A stretch of DNA of 10,191 bases, taken from contig CAIYTJ010000225.1 of NCBI GenBank assembly GCA_903929065.1, positions 1 through 10,191 of the forward strand, in the 5' to 3' direction. Under the pieces are notes generated by a model. The model had not been told where the DNA came from. It saw only the letters and a program-made list of their open reading frames with translations, and ran no database searches. Below are positions 6,935 to 10,191 of the stretch, piece by piece (within the stretch, counting starts at the first letter, position 1; each line of letters begins with the position of its first letter). The position numbers were made by a program, and so were the translations under genes. Origin of the DNA: an uncultured Bacteroidales bacterium (GTDB taxonomy: Bacteria; Bacteroidota; Bacteroidia; Bacteroidales; Paludibacteraceae).

Positions 6935-7954
6935 TCAATTAAATGCATTTAAAGCAGCGGTTGGTCTGCCGGAATTATCAAATGCACCAAGTGAATAACT
7001 ATTCCAGTTATTATTACACTCCGGCTCCCAATAAAATACGCCCAAACCTTTGCCGTTAGGAATGGATATCGTTTTATTAATAATATCAGTGAGAAAATTA
7101 AATGCACTGCCGGGTGAATCCCAACTCATTCCCACTTCACAAATCATTACTTCTTTTCCGTAACGGCTTATCATATCACTCATGTTGGTAAGACAGGCAT
7201 CATCCATTACATTCCAGTTAGTAGGCGACGGATAAAGCGACATTCCGATAACATCCCATTTACCGCCGTTGGCTGCCAAACCGTCAAATAACCAACGGAA
7301 AAGTCCGTTATCATTACCGTTTTGAACATGAACAATTACTTTTGCTTTTGGAAAAACTGCTTTTACAGCATCATATCCGGCATTATTGAGTGCTGCATAG
7401 TTAGCCATATTGGTGGCTGCTTTACCATCTTCCCAAAGCATACCGTTACCTGTTTCGTTGCCCACCTGAACCCATTCGGGAGTAATTCCTTTATTTTTCA
7501 AACTGTCCATCACCTCGGTAGTATGATGCGCAACGGCAGTTTTTAAATCGGCAAAGCTCAGTGTTGACCAGGCAGCCGGTTTTTTTTGTTTCAAAGGATC
7601 GGCCCACGAATCGCTGTAATGGAAGTCAATCATAATGCGCATTCCGAGGTTATTGGCGCGAATGGCTTTTGCCAACATGTCCTGAGCGTTGCACCAACCG
7701 TCGGTTGGATTGACCCAAACCCTTAAGCGAATGGAATTCATTCCCAAACTTTTTAGCAAAGTCATGCATTCGGTTGGAGTACCTGCTGCATTGTAAAACA
7801 ATTTGCCGTTTGATTCCATTTGAGTCACCCAACTTACATCAGCCCCTTTGGCAAATGGCGGTGGAGTAGGAGGTACCTCAATTGGATCTTTCCCCTTGCA
7901 TCCTGAAAAAAGAATTAAAAAAAGAATTGCGAAAAAAATATGCTTTGTCCTCAT
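6935..7954 (-). CDS. GH53 arabinogalactan endo-beta-1,4-galactanase, lipoprotein
   Basis: A 339-residue enzyme predicted to cut beta-1,4-galactan backbones (pectic galactan, type I arabinogalactan) from a membrane-anchored position. Residues 1-19 form a lipoprotein signal ending in the lipobox FSG|C19, followed by a short Pro-rich linker (KDPIEVPPTPPP). The catalytic domain spans about residue 34 to the end, about the usual size of the GH53 (beta/alpha)8 barrel. WVQVGNET places the acid/base at Glu167, and ICEVG places the nucleophile at Glu273; DFHYSDSWADP and GVFYWEPE are further GH53 signatures. The start is ATG 7954 because it opens the signal peptide; the frame also reaches a TTG at 8005, but that extension translates a 7-bp tandem repeat. 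It lies 51 bases downstream of its paralogue at 8006-9019 and is probably co-transcribed with it. The Cys anchor suggests the outer membrane, possibly surface-exposed. Confidence 0.95.
   Translation of the reverse strand: MRTKHIFFAILFLILFSGCKGKDPIEVPPTPPPFAKGADVSWVTQMESNGKLFYNAAGTPTECMTLLKSLGMNSIRLRVWVNPTDGWCNAQDMLAKAIRANNLGMRIMIDFHYSDSWADPLKQKKPAAWSTLSFADLKTAVAHHTTEVMDSLKNKGITPEWVQVGNETGNGMLWEDGKAATNMANYAALNNAGYDAVKAVFPKAKVIVHVQNGNDNGLFRWLFDGLAANGGKWDVIGMSLYPSPTNWNVMDDACLTNMSDMISRYGKEVMICEVGMSWDSPGSAFNFLTDIINKTISIPNGKGLGVFYWEPECNNNWNSYSLGAFDNSGRPTAALNAFN
7596..7621 (-). repeat. 26-base block identical in both GH53 genes (copy in the lipoprotein gene)
   Basis: These 26 bases are identical to 8676-8701 and encode the conserved HYSDSWADP region. 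Codon identity over a full block, while the surrounding DNA differs, suggests recent duplication or local gene conversion between the paralogues, or simply strong conservation. Confidence 0.6.
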
Positions 7955-7969
7955 TGCTAAATCGAATTT

Positions 7970-8007
7970 GGTATAAACTATAAACTGCCAACTATAAATT
8001 GTCAATT
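7970..8007. repeat. Degenerate 7-bp tandem repeat between the GH53 genes
   Basis: On the plus strand the gap reads as successive heptads GGTATAA, ACTATAA, ACTGCCA, ACTATAA, ATTGTCA, then ATT. It fills most of the 51-base gap and runs into the stop codon of the upstream GH53 gene (TAA, minus strand, 8008-8006). Two units are identical and the others vary at three or four positions. I recall similar heptad-type intergenic repeats in Bacteroidota genomes but cannot confirm it here. No function is assigned. Confidence 0.55.
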
Positions 8008-9019
8008 ATTTAAAAGCATCCAGTGCTTTGGTTGGTTTTCCGTCGTCGCCCCAGGCACTCAGTCCGTAATGACTCCAACTGCGTGCGCCTTCCGGTTCCC
8101 AGTAAAATACGCCCAGCCCTTTTCCATTGGGAACGGCTTTTACCTTTTCCAGCACGGCTTTCAGCATATCGTAAGTGTTTTGCACTTTAGTGTCTTCGCC
8201 GCCCACTTCCACCACCATCACTTCTTTGTTGTAGTTGGCTGCCATATCTTTCAGGTTTTGACCCAAATCTTCAATGGAAAGCGTGTAATCGGGATTGCCA
8301 TCGAGCCAGTAAGGATAATACGACATGCCAATAACATCGAATTTTGCTCCGTTTTTTATGGCAGCATCAAACCACCAATTGAATAACTTTCGGTTATTGC
8401 CCTGATCCACATGAAGAATGACTTTCGTTGTCGGGCTTACGGCTTTAATGGCATCATAACCTTTGTTGATGAGCTGCGCCAGTTGCGGCCAATTGTCGGT
8501 ATGACCTTCGGGATAAACCATGCCGGTGCGGGTTTCATTTCCTACCTGAACCCATTCTGGCGTTACGCCGGCTTTCATTAATGCCGTCATTACATCGAAA
8601 GTGTAATCGTATAACGCCTGTTTCAATTGATCGAAGTTTAATCCTTCCCATGCTTTGGGTTTGACTTGTTTGCCGGGATCGGCCCACGAATCGCTGTAAT
8701 GAAAATCGATCATCACGCGCATGCCCATTTTCTGTGCCCGAACAGCCATAGCCACGGTTTCGTCCTTACTGCAATGACCAATGCTTTTGTCGCTGTTTGG
8801 GTTTACCCACGTGCGAAGGCGGATGGAATTGATGCCATGGTCTTTCAGTATTTTCAGACAATCTTCGGGTTTGCCCTCGTTGTTATAAAATTTGTAACCG
8901 GTAGCTTCCATTTGAGGCAACCAGCCTATATCGGCACCTTTAGCGAAGGGCTTTTCGGCCTGTGTGGTTGGTATGGATAACAGAAACAAGACAACAATAA
9001 GAATTTTGAGTGTTTTCAT
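8006..9019 (-). CDS. GH53 arabinogalactan endo-beta-1,4-galactanase, Sec-secreted
   Basis: A 337-residue endo-galactanase paralogous to the next gene downstream. Residues 1-21 are a classical signal peptide with likely cleavage at TQA|EKP and no lipobox cysteine, so a periplasmic or released enzyme is expected. The GH53 barrel fills about residues 24-337. PEWVQVGNET gives the acid/base Glu162, VVEVGGE gives the nucleophile Glu271, and RLRTWVNP, DFHYSDSWADP and GVFYWEPEG are family signatures. Length and both catalytic residues are intact. Two promoter candidates lie upstream, and the SusC-type receptor beyond them ends at a terminator, so this gene probably begins its own short unit with the lipoprotein paralogue. 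Its base composition looks richer in G+C than the cytochrome operon to the left, by eye only. GH53 activity is confident; the exact polymer is not. Confidence 0.96.
   Translation of the reverse strand: MKTLKILIVVLFLLSIPTTQAEKPFAKGADIGWLPQMEATGYKFYNNEGKPEDCLKILKDHGINSIRLRTWVNPNSDKSIGHCSKDETVAMAVRAQKMGMRVMIDFHYSDSWADPGKQVKPKAWEGLNFDQLKQALYDYTFDVMTALMKAGVTPEWVQVGNETRTGMVYPEGHTDNWPQLAQLINKGYDAIKAVSPTTKVILHVDQGNNRKLFNWWFDAAIKNGAKFDVIGMSYYPYWLDGNPDYTLSIEDLGQNLKDMAANYNKEVMVVEVGGEDTKVQNTYDMLKAVLEKVKAVPNGKGLGVFYWEPEGARSWSHYGLSAWGDDGKPTKALDAFK
8676..8701 (-). repeat. 26-base block identical in both GH53 genes (copy in the secreted gene)
   Basis: This is the partner of the identical block at 7596-7621, in the same codon frame, over the HYSDSWADP coding region. 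Confidence 0.6.
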
Positions 9020-9041
9020 ACGAATAGATTAATTTCAGGTT

Positions 9042-9049
9042 CAAAGGTA
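9042..9049 (-). promoter_or_regulatory. Second -7-like element close to the GH53 start
   Basis: The minus strand reads TACCTTTG, an exact TAnnTTTG match, 22 bases before the ATG at 9019. No -33 element sits at 19-21 bases, so it would need an activator or may be chance. It would give a leader of only about 15 bases. Confidence 0.35.
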
Positions 9050-9073
9050 AAAATTTAATTTAATACAATGAAC

Positions 9074-9136
9074 ACAAATCATGAAATTATGGATTATAGC
9101 TTAATGAAATACAAACAATAACGTTGTATGATTTGT
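9074..9136. repeat. Nested inverted repeats in the predicted GH53 leader
   Basis: ACAAATCAT (9074-9082) is the exact inverse of ATGATTTGT (9128-9136), with 45 bases between. Inside lies ATACAA (9109-9114) facing TTGTAT (9124-9129). If transcription starts near 9146 these would lie in the 5' leader, where the two pairings overlap and exclude each other. They could also be binding sites for a regulator. This may be chance, given the AT content. Confidence 0.3.
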
Positions 9137-9152
9137 TTTTGGAAACACTCTA

Positions 9153-9184
9153 CAAAAGTAAAATTTTAGCAAAACCATACCAAT
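9153..9184 (-). promoter_or_regulatory. Candidate Bacteroidota-type promoter for the GH53 genes
   Basis: On the minus strand the -33 element is ATTG (9184-9181, one mismatch to TTTG), followed by a 20-base spacer and TACTTTTG (9160-9153), an exact TAnnTTTG match. The spacing lies within the 19-21 bases usual for the main sigma factor of Bacteroides. The start site would be near 9146, giving a leader of about 127 bases. It lies downstream of the receptor's terminator, as expected for a separate unit. Confidence 0.5.
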
Positions 9185-9274
9185 AGGAATAATGCTAAAA
9201 CTGATATGGGAATTATTTACTAAACGAAATAGGAGTTTGTCCTAAATGAAGAGTTGGAAGGCCTCAAAACAACT

Positions 9275-9307
9275 AACCCCACTCATGTTTTTCAACAAAG
9301 TGGGGTT
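9275..9307 (-). terminator. Hairpin terminator after the SusC-like gene
   Basis: AACCCCACT and AGTGGGGTT form a perfect 9-bp stem with a 15-base loop, 17 bases beyond the receptor stop codon. The T-rich tail is modest on the minus strand (AGTTGTTTTG) and better on the plus strand (TGTTTT), so it may work both ways. It would separate receptor transcription from the GH53 genes. Confidence 0.65.
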
Positions 9308-9323
9308 TGTTTTAATAAATGAA

Positions 9324-10191
9324 TTAGAAATCGAGATTTGCTTTTAATGAAAAGATTCTTGGACGGGGATAAAATCCATAATCCACACCACTTGGTATTT
9401 CGGGGTCAACACCTTTATAACCGGTAAGGGTAAATACATTTTGTACAGTAGCGGTAAGTTTCAAATTTACACCTTTACTTATCTTGCCAAAATCAAAGCC
9501 AACGTTGAAATAATCCATTTTCAGGAAGGATGCATTTTCTACATAGTAACTTGAATCATAATGAGAAGTTTTGAAACCGGTGTTTAAGTAATCTGTTGAT
9601 ATATTTCTCAGATATCCTAAATCGGCTGGTTGTTGATAAAATGCAAGTTGTGCATTGGTCTCGTTGTAAACATAATTGCCTATATTTGCTCTGAATGATA
9701 CTCCTGCAGTCAATCTCCCATACGTAATGAGGGAGTTTAATCCTAACAAACAATCAGGTGCTGGCGAATGATAAGCTATTTTGTCATCACTATTAATGAC
9801 TCCATCGGCGTTAGTATCAACGTAAAGACCTTCAATAGGCTTTCCAGTTGACGAATATTCCTGATTATAAACCCAAAACATATTGGGGGTACTTCCATCT
9901 TTTATATAACTGTCAACAGTTGATAATGTATTCCATATTACCGAACCGTTTTTGCTAAAGTCGTTAATTATTGTTTTTTGATAAGCTGCATTCAAACTTA
10001 TCGACCAAACTATTTTATTTGTCATTATAGGAATAACATTAACAGTAAATTCACCACCGCTGCAATTCAATGTACCTCCGTTGTCAATCCTTCCGTAACC
10101 TTTTAATAAAATTGAGCTTCCATACATTTCTAAATAGGAATCGAGTAAAAGGTTTTTAGTGGTACGATTATAAAAATCAATTTTTCCAGAA
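9324..10191 (-). CDS. SusC/RagA-type TonB-dependent outer-membrane receptor, C-terminal 288 residues
   Basis: The frame is open to the right edge. An internal ATG at 10127 is not the start: the 21 codons before it are in frame and read as receptor sequence (DFYNRTTKNLLLD). SusC proteins are usually about 1000 residues, so roughly the last 30% is present: barrel strands, the extracellular-loop signature VDTNADGVINSDDK typical of SusC, and the ending FYPRPRIFSLKANLDF with the terminal Phe needed for BAM-dependent barrel insertion. The family imports oligosaccharides, or sometimes other ligands, across the outer membrane with TonB energy, under a SusD lid. No susD follows, which is unusual; it could lie upstream, outside the window. 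The adjacent GH53 genes suggest galactan-derived oligosaccharides, but the terminator between them weakens that link. Confidence 0.92.
   Translation of the reverse strand, partial: SGKIDFYNRTTKNLLLDSYLEMYGSSILLKGYGRIDNGGTLNCSGGEFTVNVIPIMTNKIVWSISLNAAYQKTIINDFSKNGSVIWNTLSTVDSYIKDGSTPNMFWVYNQEYSSTGKPIEGLYVDTNADGVINSDDKIAYHSPAPDCLLGLNSLITYGRLTAGVSFRANIGNYVYNETNAQLAFYQQPADLGYLRNISTDYLNTGFKTSHYDSSYYVENASFLKMDYFNVGFDFGKISKGVNLKLTATVQNVFTLTGYKGVDPEIPSGVDYGFYPRPRIFSLKANLDF

Larger units (their letters stand above)
9020..9323. other. Gene-free stretch between the SusC-type receptor and GH53
   Basis: I find no coding sequence in these 304 bases on either strand, and no recognisable susD remnant. They hold a terminator hairpin near the receptor (9275-9307), a two-part promoter candidate (9153-9184), a second -7-like element (9042-9049) and dyad repeats in the predicted leader (9074-9136). 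Confidence 0.75.

Noticed and set aside
7955..8005. Start of the lipoprotein GH53 at TTG 8005
   Set aside because: The extension translates the 7-bp repeat and would bury the lipoprotein signal, which begins properly at ATG 7954.
9275..9307. Inverted repeat as an insertion-sequence end or attachment site
   Set aside because: There is no transposase, integrase or target duplication. Its position just after a stop codon fits a terminator.
10065..10127. ATG at 10127 as the start of a small complete protein
   Set aside because: The frame continues in-frame to the window edge with receptor-like sequence, so the gene is a truncated SusC.
1..10191. tRNA, rRNA, CRISPR array or phage genes
   Set aside because: No cloverleaf-like sequence, regular repeat-spacer array, or integrase/structural phage protein was seen on either strand.

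Overview
The window is most likely from a Bacteroidota chromosome, probably an anaerobic or facultative polysaccharide degrader of the order Bacteroidales or a relative. The evidence is a SusC-type TonB-dependent receptor next to glycoside hydrolases, a single-chain CcsBA (system II) cytochrome c maturase, AT-rich spacers, starts without Shine-Dalgarno sequences, and matches to the Bacteroidota -7 promoter element TAnnTTTG. Every supported gene lies on the minus strand, so the reading order is right to left. I cannot name the genus.

Right part (10191 to 6935): the last 288 residues of a SusC-like receptor, cut by the window edge, end at a 9-bp hairpin terminator. A gene-free stretch of 304 bases follows, with two promoter candidates and dyad repeats. 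Then come two tandem paralogous GH53 endo-beta-1,4-galactanases: one with a cleavable Sec signal, the other a lipoprotein. A degenerate 7-bp tandem repeat fills the gap between them. This looks like the edge of a galactan or arabinogalactan utilisation locus, but no SusD follows the SusC.

Left part (6755 to 1): a tightly packed operon with four genes visible. It encodes a 1105-residue CcsBA haem lyase; a 260-residue membrane protein with two H-x13-H helices, which looks like a di-haem transmembrane cytochrome b; a 442-residue membrane-anchored flavoprotein with a ferredoxin-like domain; and a secreted multihaem cytochrome c with 15 CxxCH motifs before the window edge cuts it. Gene gaps are 5, 4 and 49 bases.

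Read together, the left operon appears to encode a transmembrane electron conduit: cytoplasmic NAD(P)H to FAD, to Fe-S clusters, to two stacked b haems, to a periplasmic or surface multihaem c wire, with the maturase for that cytochrome encoded first. The layout resembles a NOX/ferric-reductase core split into two chains, in which the usual FNR-type dehydrogenase is replaced by a thioredoxin-reductase-like flavoprotein. In that flavoprotein the final FAD-binding segment seems to have moved ahead of the FAD GxGxxG motif (a circular permutation), and both ferredoxin motifs have lost their second cysteine. This operon is the most interesting part of the window. The electron path is inference from motifs and gene order; its direction and final acceptor are unknown.
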